Source: Bacteroides pyogenes_A (GTDB taxonomy: Bacteria > Bacteroidota > Bacteroidia > Bacteroidales > Bacteroidaceae). From it: DNA of 64,000 nt. The position numbers and the translations under genes were made by a program. The notes under the pieces are model-generated. The model was not told the DNA's origin. It saw only the letters and a list, made by a program, of their open reading frames with translations, and searched no databases. Shown piece after piece: positions 16,922 through 25,161 of this stretch. Location: NCBI RefSeq assembly GCF_048595595.1, contig NZ_CP184347.1. One strand, written 5' to 3'. Within the stretch, counting starts at the first letter, position 1; every line of letters begins with the position of its first letter.

Positions 16922-18106
16922 TTAGTCAAGAATTTCTGTAATCTGGCCGGCACCAACCGTACGTCCACCTTCACGAATAGCGAAACGCAAACCCGGGTTC
17001 AACGCTACGGGGTAGATCAACTCTACAGTGATCGTTACATTATCACCCGGCATTACCATTTCAGTTCCTTCCGGCAAAGTGATTTCACCAGTACAGTCCA
17101 TAGTACGCAAGTAGAACTGAGGACGATACTTATTGTGGAACGGAGTATGACGTCCGCCTTCTTCTTTCTTCAGGATATAAACCTCAGCTTTGAATCTAGA
17201 GTGCGGCTTAATCTGACCCGGCTTGCAAAGAACCATACCACGTTTGATTTCGTTTTTGTCAATACCGCGGAGAAGCAGACCAACGTTATCACCGGCTTCG
17301 CCTTGATCCAACAGTTTGCGGAACATTTCAACACCTGTAACAACCGACTTCTTATCTTCACCCAAACCAAGGATTTCAACTTCGTCACCGACATGGATAA
17401 CACCGGTTTCAATACGACCGGTTGCTACGGTACCACGACCAGTGATAGAGAATACGTCCTCAACCGGCATCAAGAAAGGTTTATCTACATCACGCGGAGG
17501 CAGCGGCACCCAATTGTCAACTGCGTCCATCAACTCCATTACTTTATCTTCCCATTTTTCAACGCCATTCAATGCACCAAGAGCAGATCCGCGAATAATA
17601 GGAGTATTGTCACCGTCGAAATCATAGAATGAAAGAAGTTCTCTCATTTCCATTTCAACAAGCTCCAACATTTCTTCATCATCCACCATATCACACTTGT
17701 TCAAGAACACAACAAGACGAGGAACATTTACCTGACGAGCCAACAAGATATGCTCACGAGTTTGAGGCATCGGACCATCAGTTGCAGCACAAACGATGAT
17801 AGCACCATCCATCTGAGCAGCACCGGTAACCATGTTCTTAACGTAGTCGGCGTGACCCGGACAGTCTACGTGAGCATAGTGACGATTAGCTGTTTGATAC
17901 TCAACGTGTGAAGTATTAATAGTAATACCTCTTTCTTTTTCTTCAGGAGCATTGTCGATAGAATCGAAAGAACGCAACTCTGAAAGACCTTTTTTAGCCA
18001 ACACTGTTGTGATAGCAGCTGTCAACGTTGTCTTACCGTGGTCTACGTGACCAATTGTACCAATGTTTACATGCGGTTTGGTACGTTCGAATTTCTCTTT
18101 AGCCAT
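16922..18106 (-). CDS. tuf: Translation elongation factor Tu
   Basis: GTPase that delivers aminoacyl-tRNA to the ribosome. The 394-residue product has the P-loop GHVDHGKTT near residue 19, DCPGHADYV, NKCD, and the domain II-III signatures GRGTVATGRIETG and PFHNKYRPQFYLRT. It is preceded by four tRNA genes and followed by tRNA-Trp and secE, the same local order as thrU-tyrU-glyT-thrT-tufB in E. coli. A promoter upstream of the first tRNA probably drives the whole unit. Confidence 0.99.
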   Translation of the reverse strand: MAKEKFERTKPHVNIGTIGHVDHGKTTLTAAITTVLAKKGLSELRSFDSIDNAPEEKERGITINTSHVEYQTANRHYAHVDCPGHADYVKNMVTGAAQMDGAIIVCAATDGPMPQTREHILLARQVNVPRLVVFLNKCDMVDDEEMLELVEMEMRELLSFYDFDGDNTPIIRGSALGALNGVEKWEDKVMELMDAVDNWVPLPPRDVDKPFLMPVEDVFSITGRGTVATGRIETGVIHVGDEVEILGLGEDKKSVVTGVEMFRKLLDQGEAGDNVGLLLRGIDKNEIKRGMVLCKPGQIKPHSRFKAEVYILKKEEGGRHTPFHNKYRPQFYLRTMDCTGEITLPEGTEMVMPGDNVTITVELIYPVALNPGLRFAIREGGRTVGAGQITEILD

Positions 18107-18161
18107 AGCTTTACTTGTTATTTATTTGATTAATAATCAGCTTTTACATATTTACACCCTG

Positions 18162-18233
<72 letters not shown>

Positions 18234-18242
18234 AAGAAAAAG

Positions 18243-18315
18243 AGCGGAAGACGGGACTCAAACCCGCGACCCTCAGCTTGGAAGGCTAATGCTCTATCAA
18301 CTGAGCTACTTCCGC
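18243..18315 (-). tRNA. tRNA-Gly (anticodon TCC)
   Basis: A 73-base cloverleaf. The acceptor GCGGAAG pairs with CTTCCGC and the anticodon loop CTTCCAA gives TCC. It lies nine bases upstream of tRNA-Thr(GGT). Confidence 0.97.
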
Positions 18316-18345
18316 ATTCTTGTCAAAGTTGAATCATTCAGCTTG

Positions 18346-18428
18346 TGGGCAAAGATGGATTCGAACCACCGAAGGCGTAAGCCAGCAGATTTACAGTCTG
18401 CCCCATTTGGCCACTCTGGTATTTGCCC
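18346..18428 (-). tRNA. tRNA-Tyr (anticodon GTA)
   Basis: An 83-base class II tRNA with a long variable arm. The acceptor GGGCAAA pairs with TTTGCCC and the anticodon stem GCAGA/TCTGC encloses CTGTAAA, so the anticodon is GTA. Confidence 0.97.
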
Positions 18429-18482
18429 TTAAAAAAACAAGCCTAAAGCTGAAACAACTATCCAAGCATCCATTTTCTTTTG

Positions 18483-18556
18483 AGCCTCTTGTCGGATTCG
18501 AACCAACGACCCCGAGATTACAAATCACGTGCTCTGGCCAACTGAGCTAAAGAGGC
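18483..18556 (-). tRNA. tRNA-Thr (anticodon TGT)
   Basis: A 74-base cloverleaf. The acceptor GCCTCTT pairs with AAGAGGC and the loop TTTGTAA gives anticodon TGT. The anticodon stem CGTGA/TCTCG has a U-U mismatch at its third pair (29-41); the other stems are sound. It is the first gene of the tRNA-tuf unit. Confidence 0.95.
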
Positions 18557-18607
18557 ATTTCAGCAAAAAATGCAACCGCCACGTTCTTAATACGAGCGAA
18601 ACGGCTG

Positions 18608-18639
18608 CAAATTTAGTTATTTATTTCTTATTCCGCAAA
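18608..18639 (-). promoter_or_regulatory. Predicted promoter of the tRNA-tuf unit
   Basis: On the minus strand TTTG (18639-18636), a 20-base spacer and TAAATTTG (18615-18608) match the Bacteroides -33/-7 consensus exactly. The start would be about 45 bases before tRNA-Thr(TGT). Confidence 0.75.
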
Positions 18640-18654
18640 ATATTTGCGTTTTTT

Positions 18655-18954
18655 TTATTTGCTTCGTTGTTTTTCCTTGTATTTGACCAGCTGCTTCTCG
18701 AGTGCTTCAACATTTAAATCGACAGCCTCCTCAAAAGTATCACACACTTTACTTGCGTAAAATTCCCCACTGGGAACGAGAATTTTAATACCTGCCTCTT
18801 TATTCTCGGCAGTTTCCGGCTTCACAACCTTTAACGACACCTCCACTTTCTTTATATCATCGTAATATTTCTCCAACTTAGACACTTTTTTTTGTATAAA
18901 TGCCCGCAATTGCTCTGACGCATCAAAGTGAATCGATTGAATTCTAATATCCAT
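18655..18954 (-). CDS. hpf: Ribosome hibernation promoting factor, short form (HPF/RaiA family)
   Basis: A 99-residue protein of the HPF/sigma-54 modulation family, which binds the 30S decoding site in starved cells and stops translation. It starts MDIRIQSIHFDASEQLRAFI and has the family pattern KLEKYYDDIKKVEVSLKVV. It lacks the C-terminal dimerisation domain of long HPF. It lies 17 bases after xerC. Unusually for this phylum, its ATG follows a strong SD (AAGGAGG) at five-base spacing, so its translation may be controlled differently from that of its neighbours. Confidence 0.93.
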   Translation of the reverse strand: MDIRIQSIHFDASEQLRAFIQKKVSKLEKYYDDIKKVEVSLKVVKPETAENKEAGIKILVPSGEFYASKVCDTFEEAVDLNVEALEKQLVKYKEKQRSK

Positions 18955-18959
18955 ACTTA

Positions 18960-18966
18960 CCTCCTT
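18960..18966 (-). promoter_or_regulatory. Strong Shine-Dalgarno sequence of hpf
   Basis: The minus strand reads AAGGAGG (18966-18960), then TAAGT, then ATG (18954-18952). None of the other start codons I checked in the left third of the window has such a site, apart from the optional TTG of rpsG. Confidence 0.8.
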
Positions 18967-18971
18967 TTTTT

Positions 18972-19853
18972 TTAAACTCTGGGATGAGCTTGTTTATATA
19001 CTTTTTTAAGTTCTTCAAATGTAGCATGCGTATAAATTTCGGTAGTTCCAATACTTTCGTGCCCCAAACACTCTTTTACAGCCCCGAGTTGGGCCTCATT
19101 ATTCAGCATTACAGTAGCGAAAGTATGCCTCAAAACATGAGGGCTCCTCTTTTTTAACGTTGCCACCTTTGAAAGGTTTCGTTTCACCAGATTATAAACC
19201 AAGCCTCCATAAAGCCGCTCCCCATTTTCACGAACGAAAAAAGCCTCAGAGCTTTGCGGCACCTGCTGATTTCTTACGTTGATATATTCACACATTAAAT
19301 CCTTAAGCCCATCGCCAAAAGGAATCAAACGCTGCTTATTCCTTTTCCCCGTCACCCTCAGAATAGATGTTGAGAAATCCACGTCTTTGTCATTAATACC
19401 GATCAACTCCGAAAGCCTAATACCTGTGGCATAAAAGACTTCAATAATCAGCCGATCGCGACAACCTATAAATCCTTCCCCGAAATCCACCTCGTCCAAT
19501 AACTTATCCATCTCACTCTCTTTCAAGAAAACAGGCAATGATTTTTTATTTTTAGGCCCTGTTATTTTAGACAACGGATCCATCGTCACCCTGCCATTCC
19601 TTAAAAGATACTTGTAAAAAGACCGAAGTGAGCTCAGTTTGCGATTTACAGAAACGGAAGCATAACCATTATCCATCAATGAGACAACCCATTCACGAAT
19701 CAATTCCGGCCTCACCTCCAGAAAGTCAATTTCCTCACCGTTTTCTTGCGCATACTCCCGCAGCTGCATTATATCCTGTCCATATGCAAGAATGGTTTTC
19801 TCGGAATAGCCGCGTTCATACCGGAGATAATCAAGAAAAGACACTATCAACAT
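18972..19853 (-). CDS. xerC: Tyrosine recombinase XerC-like
   Basis: Tyrosine site-specific recombinase, probably the XerC-type subunit for chromosome dimer resolution. From ATG 19853 it has 293 residues: an N-terminal SAM-like DNA-binding domain (SFLDYLRYERGYSEKTILAY) and a catalytic domain. The catalytic residues are visible in ATGIRLSELIG (Arg), GKRNKQRLIPF (Lys), PHVLRHTFAT (His/Arg), LGHESIGTTEIYTH (His and Tyr). I chose 19853 over an ATG at 19880 because the predicted promoter puts transcription start near 19874. It sits between rpsU and hpf, with no phage or integron genes nearby. Confidence 0.93.
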   Translation of the reverse strand: MLIVSFLDYLRYERGYSEKTILAYGQDIMQLREYAQENGEEIDFLEVRPELIREWVVSLMDNGYASVSVNRKLSSLRSFYKYLLRNGRVTMDPLSKITGPKNKKSLPVFLKESEMDKLLDEVDFGEGFIGCRDRLIIEVFYATGIRLSELIGINDKDVDFSTSILRVTGKRNKQRLIPFGDGLKDLMCEYINVRNQQVPQSSEAFFVRENGERLYGGLVYNLVKRNLSKVATLKKRSPHVLRHTFATVMLNNEAQLGAVKECLGHESIGTTEIYTHATFEELKKVYKQAHPRV

Positions 19854-19880
19854 AATATCGTTACATATATAATCTTGCAA

Positions 19881-19911
19881 CGAATGTATGAAAAGATTTC
19901 AATAATTCAAA
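19881..19911 (-). promoter_or_regulatory. Predicted promoter of xerC-hpf
   Basis: On the minus strand TTTG (19911-19908), 19 bases, TACATTCG (19888-19881) gives a full -33 and a 7/8 -7 match. It lies in the short rpsU-xerC spacer and supports the xerC start at 19853. Confidence 0.6.
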
Positions 19912-19926
19912 GGAAATTACGAATTA

Positions 19927-20118
19927 TTAATCCTCTATCTGTTGAAGTTTTTGCACATACACAGCACGCTCTTTCTTAAGTCTTTTTATTACAGAAGGTT
20001 TGTCGAACTGCTGTCTGCTTCTCAACTCTTTTACAATACCGGTTTTCTCAAATTTTCTTTTAAACTTCTTCAGCGCTTTTTCAATGTTTTCGCCTTCTTT
20101 TACAGGTACTACAATCAT
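19927..20118 (-). CDS. rpsU: 30S ribosomal protein S21 (bS21)
   Basis: A 63-residue basic protein (MIVVPVKEGENIEKALKKFK ... RSRQQFDKPSVIKRLKKERA). bS21 lies beside the 3' end of 16S rRNA. In Bacteroidota it has been shown, for Flavobacterium johnsoniae, to help hide the anti-SD sequence, which explains why most genes lack an SD. The start region here (AAAAAGA-ATG) has no SD. A full promoter match lies about 60 bases upstream. Its neighbours xerC and hpf are on the same strand. Confidence 0.95.
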   Translation of the reverse strand: MIVVPVKEGENIEKALKKFKRKFEKTGIVKELRSRQQFDKPSVIKRLKKERAVYVQKLQQIED

Positions 20119-20174
20119 TCTTTTTATTATTAATTATGTTATTGGTTAAAAAATTGCGCAGTTAAATTGCGCCG

Positions 20175-20205
20175 CAAAATTACACATACTTTCTTTATCC
20201 ACAAA
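20175..20205 (-). promoter_or_regulatory. Predicted promoter of rpsU
   Basis: On the minus strand TTTG (20205-20202), 19 bases, TAATTTTG (20182-20175): both boxes match the Bacteroides consensus. The leader would be about 50 bases. Confidence 0.7.
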
Positions 20206-20266
20206 ACTTTCCCCGTTTTTTTATCAAAAACTATTCGTAAACAAAACATTACCTGCAGAAAGTTAC

Positions 20267-20274
20267 TACCTTTG
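20267..20274 (+). promoter_or_regulatory. -7 box upstream of the pepP-like gene
   Basis: TACCTTTG matches TAnnTTTG and lies 40 bases before the ATG at 20314. No clear TTTG is found 19-21 bases upstream, so only the -7 half is supported. It also argues against longer start choices near 20167. Confidence 0.5.
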
Positions 20275-20313
20275 AAGAAGATTAGTATATTATCATTAAA
20301 AACACTTCAACGC

Positions 20314-22095
20314 ATGAAAAAGGACATTAGCAAACGCATAGAAGCATTGCGTACAGCTTTCGCGTACAGCTGCGTCAAAGCTTTAATCATCCCCAGTACC
20401 GATCCGCATCTTAGCGAATACGTAGCCCCGCATTGGAAGTGGAGGGAATGGATTTCGGGATTCACGGGATCTGCCGGAACTGTGGTCATCTCAGAAAGTC
20501 AAGCCGGACTATGGACCGACTCCCGTTATTTTCTTCAAGCTACCGAAGAGCTGCAAGGCAGTGGCATAGCCTTATACAAAGAAATGCTTCCGGAGACACC
20601 GAGTATCGTTGATTTTCTGGCACAACAGCTCAAACCGGGTGAAGCTGTCGGCATTGACGGAAAAATGTTCTCCGTAATCCAAGTAGAACAACTGAAAAAA
20701 GAACTTTCACAACATCAGTTCCAAATAAAGATTCTCGAAGATCCGCTGAAAGAGATTTGGAAGGGGCGCCCATCTATCCCTGGCTCGCCTGCATTTATCT
20801 ACAAACTGCAATATGCCGGCAAAAGCTGCAAAGAGAAACTTGCAGAGATACGCGCTGAATTAAAGAAGAAAAATGCAAAAGCTTTATTCTTATCGGGTCT
20901 GGATGAGATTGCATGGGCACTCAACCTGCGCGGAAGCGATGTTCATTGTAACCCATTAGTTATCAGCTATCTGCTTATTACTGAAAAAGAAGTCGTTTAT
21001 TTCATTGCGCCCGAAAAGATTAATCCGGAAGTCAGCGCTTATCTTGGGGAACAGCAAATCGACTTACAAAATTATGAACATGTAGAGGAGTTTCTGAGAG
21101 AATTCACAGAAGAAAGTATTTTAATCGATCCGCGCAAAACAAATTACGCGATTTATTCCGCCATTAACCCTTCCTGTGAAATCATTCGGGATGAATCACC
21201 CGTCGCCTTATTGAAAGCCATTCGTAATGAAACCGAGATAAACGGGCTATATACTGCCATGCTGCGGGATGGTGTGGCATTGGTGAAATTTCTCAAATGG
21301 CTGGAAGAAGCTGTTCCTTCCGGAGAAGAGTCTGAATTAAGTGTTGACAGAAAGCTACACGAACATCGAGCTACACAACCCTTATATATAGGTGAAAGTT
21401 TCGACACCATCGCCGGGTATGGCCCTCACGCAGCCATTGTACATTATTCGGCTACCCCCGAGAGCAATGCCACTCTTCATTCCAAAGGATTTCTTCTGTT
21501 GGATTCAGGCGCTCAGTATCTAAACGGGACAACGGACATCACACGCACCATCGCTTTGGGGGAACTTACGGAAGAAGAAAAGACCGACTATACACTCGTA
21601 CTTAAAGGACACATCGCATTAGCCATGGCGAAATTCCCGCTCGGCACACGAGGAGCGCAATTGGATGTGTTAGCCCGAATGCCGCTTTGGGAGCATGGAA
21701 TGAACTTCCTGCATGGCACAGGGCATGGCGTAGGCCATTTCTTAAGCGTACACGAAGGGCCTCAAAGCATTCGTATGAACGAAAACCCCGTGGCTTTGTA
21801 TCCGGGTATGGTAACTTCCAATGAGCCGGGAGTATATAAACCCGGTTTACACGGAGTTCGTATTGAAAACCTCACATTGGTCTGCAAAGATCAGGAAGGA
21901 ATGTTTGGGGAATACTTAAAATTCGAAACGCTTACCCTCTGCCCTATCTGTACGAAAGGAATAATAAAAGATTTGCTCAGTACACAAGAGGTTGATTGGT
22001 TGAATAACTATCATCAAAACGTATACACTCAACTCTCTCCCCACTTGGACAAAGAAGAAAGAGCATGGTTGCGAAAAGCGACCCTTGCCATTTAG
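20314..22095 (+). CDS. pepP: Xaa-Pro aminopeptidase (M24B family)
   Basis: Cytosolic metallopeptidase that removes an N-terminal residue preceding proline; 593 residues from ATG 20314. It has two creatinase-like N-terminal domains (IIPSTDPHLSEYVAPHWKWR) and a C-terminal pita-bread domain. The metal ligands are visible: two Asp in LDSGAQYLNGTTDITRT, His in HGTGHGVGHFLSVHEGP, Glu in SNEPGVYKPG and Glu in RIENLTLV. An upstream in-frame ATG at 20167 would add 49 residues unlike the family and lies ahead of the -7 box, so I rejected it. The next gene follows 24 bases later. Confidence 0.93.
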   Translation: MKKDISKRIEALRTAFAYSCVKALIIPSTDPHLSEYVAPHWKWREWISGFTGSAGTVVISESQAGLWTDSRYFLQATEELQGSGIALYKEMLPETPSIVDFLAQQLKPGEAVGIDGKMFSVIQVEQLKKELSQHQFQIKILEDPLKEIWKGRPSIPGSPAFIYKLQYAGKSCKEKLAEIRAELKKKNAKALFLSGLDEIAWALNLRGSDVHCNPLVISYLLITEKEVVYFIAPEKINPEVSAYLGEQQIDLQNYEHVEEFLREFTEESILIDPRKTNYAIYSAINPSCEIIRDESPVALLKAIRNETEINGLYTAMLRDGVALVKFLKWLEEAVPSGEESELSVDRKLHEHRATQPLYIGESFDTIAGYGPHAAIVHYSATPESNATLHSKGFLLLDSGAQYLNGTTDITRTIALGELTEEEKTDYTLVLKGHIALAMAKFPLGTRGAQLDVLARMPLWEHGMNFLHGTGHGVGHFLSVHEGPQSIRMNENPVALYPGMVTSNEPGVYKPGLHGVRIENLTLVCKDQEGMFGEYLKFETLTLCPICTKGIIKDLLSTQEVDWLNNYHQNVYTQLSPHLDKEERAWLRKATLAI

Positions 22096-22119
22096 AAACC
22101 GATAATTCAAAAACAAATT

Positions 22120-22632
22120 ATGGCCCTTATTAAATCAGTAAGAGGTTTTACGCCTCAAATCGGAGAAAATTGTTTTTTAGCGGAGAATGCTACTATCATA
22201 GGAGATGTTAGCATAGGGAATGATTGCAGCATCTGGTACAGCACCGTATTGCGCGGCGACGTGAACTCGATACACATAGGAAACGGAGTGAATATACAAG
22301 ATGGTAGTGTACTGCACACGCTATATCAAAAATCGACCATCGAAATAGGCAACCATGTATCCATAGGACACAATGTCACGATCCATGGCGCAACCATAAA
22401 AGACTATGCTCTGATTGGTATGGGTTCGACCGTCCTCGACCACGCTGTAATAGGAGAAGGAGCAATTGTGGCGGCCGGTTCCTTGGTCCTGAGCAATACC
22501 CTGATAGAGCCCGGCAGTATTTGGGGAGGGGTACCGGCTAAATTCATTAAGAGGGTAGATCCCGAGCAGGCAAAAGAACTGAACCAAAAGATTGCTCACA
22601 ATTATCTGATGTATTCGCAGTGGTATAAATAG
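22120..22632 (+). CDS. Gamma-carbonic anhydrase-like hexapeptide-repeat protein
   Basis: A 170-residue left-handed beta-helix protein built of hexapeptide repeats (ATIIGDVSIGNDCSIWYSTV, GNGVNIQDGSVLH). Three histidines in the gamma-carbonic-anhydrase pattern are present: LHTLYQ and GNHVSIGHNVTIHG. The family (YrdA/PaaY/CaiE-like) includes zinc carbonic anhydrases and acyl-CoA-linked proteins, so activity cannot be fixed from sequence. It is in one operon with pepP and ends before two hairpins. Confidence 0.85.
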   Translation: MALIKSVRGFTPQIGENCFLAENATIIGDVSIGNDCSIWYSTVLRGDVNSIHIGNGVNIQDGSVLHTLYQKSTIEIGNHVSIGHNVTIHGATIKDYALIGMGSTVLDHAVIGEGAIVAAGSLVLSNTLIEPGSIWGGVPAKFIKRVDPEQAKELNQKIAHNYLMYSQWYK

Positions 22633-22642
22633 CCCCGAAGCA

Positions 22643-22679
22643 GCCTTTGATACAAATTTATAAAGAATGTATCAAAGGC
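22643..22679 (+). terminator. Hairpin after the carbonic-anhydrase-like gene
   Basis: A 12-bp perfect stem (GCCTTTGATACA at 22643-22654 with 22668-22679) and a 13-base loop lie 11 bases after the stop. The U-tract is weak, so it may be a 3'-end stabiliser. Confidence 0.5.
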
Positions 22680-22705
22680 CCTCTTCAGCAATTCCACATA
22701 ATCAA

Positions 22706-22748
22706 TAAAGCCACTTTAGCTCCGAATATACGAGCTAAAATGGCTTTA
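22706..22748 (-). terminator. Hairpin between convergent genes, end of the PUL
   Basis: Arms of 17 bases (22706-22722 and 22732-22748) pair fully on the minus-strand transcript with one G-U. The hairpin starts 51 bases after the stop of the DUF1735/LamG gene. It probably ends the minus-strand polysaccharide locus and, with the previous hairpin, insulates two convergent units. Confidence 0.6.
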
Positions 22749-22798
22749 ATTATGTACAGAGAAAAGATTATCTCACACTTTTAAAAAGCATAGTCCTC

Positions 22799-23965
22799 TT
22801 AATCAATCCTTATCGGTTTTTCCAGAGTTACAACATCGAGTTTTTTCAAACCATCGTTTACCAAGCCATCCATATCATTTCCCGAAGCATTTTTCACATA
22901 CCACTTATCGTCTTTCTGGTATTGATCTGTTCCGTTCAGTTTGTAGTAAACCAGCAGCCCTTCGGTTTTCGGATCGACTCCCAACATATTCTGCTGAATT
23001 TGGTTTTCAGTACGGGCGGCGTTCCAAATTCTCACCTCACTCATACGTCCATAGAACGGGCGTTCTCCCCACATAAATCTGGCAACTTTACCAATAAAGA
23101 ATCCGCCGGACCCTTCACCCGATAAATTGAAGCTCGGAGCATCCCAAGTAGATTCCGCCGACTTGACACCATTGATAAAGATAGCTGTCTTTCCGGAGGT
23201 CTGGTCATACGTAAAGGCTACGTGATACCATCTCTCCTTTTGGAACTTTTGGGTAGATTGATATTGCTTATTACCTGCAATCTGGATTTGGTCCCGAGGA
23301 AGTCCGCCTCCTTCATCACCGATACGCAAGATTAGGGTACCTTCTTTACCCATAATAGTATTATTACCACCAAAGTATCTCATATAAATCAAGGCTTCAT
23401 AAGTAACTGATTTAAATGGAGTTGTCGGCAGAAATGGCACTCGAATAAAATGACTTTCCAATTGGGCTGCTTTCAAGATACGCATAGGTTTACGTAAAAC
23501 AAAATAAGCAATATCTGTTCCGCGAATCACCGGTAAAGAAGCAGATTGTATGCGTACAGGAAGCAGATAGGACTTTCCTTCTTGCACAGCGTTCAAGTTA
23601 GAAATTTGTAACAACCTATTTTCTGCATAAAGCGCTCCTACGGGTATATTAGTCCTTTCATTGTCGATTTTCACATTAGAAAGGTCAAACAACTCATAGT
23701 TAGTACCATTCCTTTTGTTATACGCGGCCACGATATCGGGCTCTGTTACTAACGAGTAGGCTACACTTGTCACTTCAGTTGTCATTTTCGAAAGCCGTGC
23801 ACGCAAATCATATGTGATCTCGTTCTGGTCTTCCACTTCTATCTGATACTCTTTATTCTCAAAATAAACTTTCGGTTCCAACAATTTCTTCTCACCTGAG
23901 TCACAACTACTCAGGAAAGTTGCTGTGAGAGCAAAAACGGATATGAAAAATAAGTTCTTATTCAT
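22799..23965 (-). CDS. DUF1735 / LamG-like domain surface lipoprotein
   Basis: Predicted lipoprotein of 388 residues (ATG at 23965; a GTG nine bases earlier is possible). The signal peptide ends at the lipobox LSSC, followed by acidic residues that fit Bacteroides surface export. The N-terminal half resembles DUF1735 (AYNKRNGTNYELFD, LPVRIQSA). The C-terminal half resembles a concanavalin/LamG fold (RWYHVAFTYDQTSGKTAIFI, FYGRMSEVRIWNAARTENQI). Such proteins bind glycans at the cell surface. It is the last gene of the susC-susD-GH18 unit, 39 bases after the GH18 gene. Confidence 0.82.
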   Translation of the reverse strand: MNKNLFFISVFALTATFLSSCDSGEKKLLEPKVYFENKEYQIEVEDQNEITYDLRARLSKMTTEVTSVAYSLVTEPDIVAAYNKRNGTNYELFDLSNVKIDNERTNIPVGALYAENRLLQISNLNAVQEGKSYLLPVRIQSASLPVIRGTDIAYFVLRKPMRILKAAQLESHFIRVPFLPTTPFKSVTYEALIYMRYFGGNNTIMGKEGTLILRIGDEGGGLPRDQIQIAGNKQYQSTQKFQKERWYHVAFTYDQTSGKTAIFINGVKSAESTWDAPSFNLSGEGSGGFFIGKVARFMWGERPFYGRMSEVRIWNAARTENQIQQNMLGVDPKTEGLLVYYKLNGTDQYQKDDKWYVKNASGNDMDGLVNDGLKKLDVVTLEKPIRID

Positions 23966-24004
23966 GTTTATCACTTGTTTTCGGTTAATTCTTTTATATC
24001 ATTA

Positions 24005-25129
24005 TTAATTACCTGCTGTTCCTGCCTGCTTAGCTTTCCATTCCTGAAATACTTGTTGGTTAATCTGAATAGCTTGGCGCATATATTTATAATCGGGCTT
24101 ATTGTTGTAATCGTTATCAAAGCGATACGCACCTACTCCGCCTTTGTATCCTTCATTAGGCATAGCAGCAGCTTGACTGGTCAGATAACCTCCATTGCCC
24201 CATCTGGACTCAAAATTTTCAGTGACAATCACTTTATGAGGGTTCTTCCCGCTCGGATTCCGAATAGAAGGACTAGACTGCCCATATGTCTGCCGAATCC
24301 AATAGTCTACATACTCGTCCAATTCTCCCAACCCTGAGATTTCTCCATCAATGCAAAGAAGCTTATGTCCCTTACCTTCGGGATCGCTCTTCGGACCGAT
24401 GTATTTCCCCATTTCCTTAACCAGAAAGATGATGTTATCATGATTGAGCGTACCGTCTGCATCGTTGAAACCCGCACCCGGCTCCCAGTCGATATCAAAT
24501 CCATCCATTTCATTTACGACCAACGAATCGCAAAGCGCTTTGGCAAATTTGGACAATGCAGCTTTCAACTCTTCCTGATTATTTAAGTCATGTGACTTAA
24601 ATCCCCAGAAATCCCAACGAGCAAATTTTTTCGCTCGCGCCAACTGAGAATCGCTCCAGTTTTCTTCTTTGGCTTTTTCAGCCAACCCTTCATACACAGA
24701 CTCGGGGGTTCTTCCTTTTCCGAGATGTGAAAGCAAACTTACTTCCAGGAGCTTGATACCCTTTACTTTTTGCACAAACTCTTTGTCGCGCTTCTGAGCT
24801 TCGGTGATTTGAAATCGTCCCGGTACACCACTCCACATAGAGATAATGTCCATACTATCGGGGACAGCCGAAAGATAGCCTTTGCGCATGATACCCGAGG
24901 GCGACCAGTTGGAGAACCACCCGAAAGCCACCGGCCGACCGTAGTTGCGAGCTTGGTCTTTATAAGCACGGAGTTCCTTGTAATATTCTTCACTCTCAGT
25001 GTTGAACATGGTGGCAAAACCACCGATGTGCTCAATCTGTTTGGGTTCGGGTTCGGTCCAATCGCTGCAAGCAGCCATTGCCATACCAATCACTCCCCAA
25101 GCTAATCCATTGCGTATATATTTTTTCAT
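24005..25129 (-). CDS. GH18 endo-beta-N-acetylglucosaminidase-like lipoprotein
   Basis: Predicted surface lipoprotein of 374 residues: signal peptide, lipobox MAAC, then SDWTEPEP. The GH18 catalytic motif DGFDIDWE (about residues 208-215) is complete, with the acid/base Glu. Many GH18-like proteins in Bacteroides loci have lost this motif and only bind glycan, so its presence argues for activity. In characterised Bacteroides loci, GH18 proteins beside SusC/SusD and DUF1735 proteins cut the chitobiose core of N-glycans. Substrate here is inferred from context; chitinase activity is the alternative. Confidence 0.85.
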   Translation of the reverse strand: MKKYIRNGLAWGVIGMAMAACSDWTEPEPKQIEHIGGFATMFNTESEEYYKELRAYKDQARNYGRPVAFGWFSNWSPSGIMRKGYLSAVPDSMDIISMWSGVPGRFQITEAQKRDKEFVQKVKGIKLLEVSLLSHLGKGRTPESVYEGLAEKAKEENWSDSQLARAKKFARWDFWGFKSHDLNNQEELKAALSKFAKALCDSLVVNEMDGFDIDWEPGAGFNDADGTLNHDNIIFLVKEMGKYIGPKSDPEGKGHKLLCIDGEISGLGELDEYVDYWIRQTYGQSSPSIRNPSGKNPHKVIVTENFESRWGNGGYLTSQAAAMPNEGYKGGVGAYRFDNDYNNKPDYKYMRQAIQINQQVFQEWKAKQAGTAGN

Positions 25130-25161
25130 ATATGTCTTTCTATTAAATGATTACGTATATC

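Noticed and set aside
18972..19853. The tyrosine recombinase as an integrase marking a mobile element
   Set aside because: It is flanked by core genes rpsU and hpf, with no attachment-site repeats or mobility genes, so a chromosomal XerC role is more likely.
20119..20170. An SD sequence at rpsU, as reported for some Bacteroidota
   Set aside because: The bases before the ATG are AAAAAGA; no GGAG-like sequence is present.
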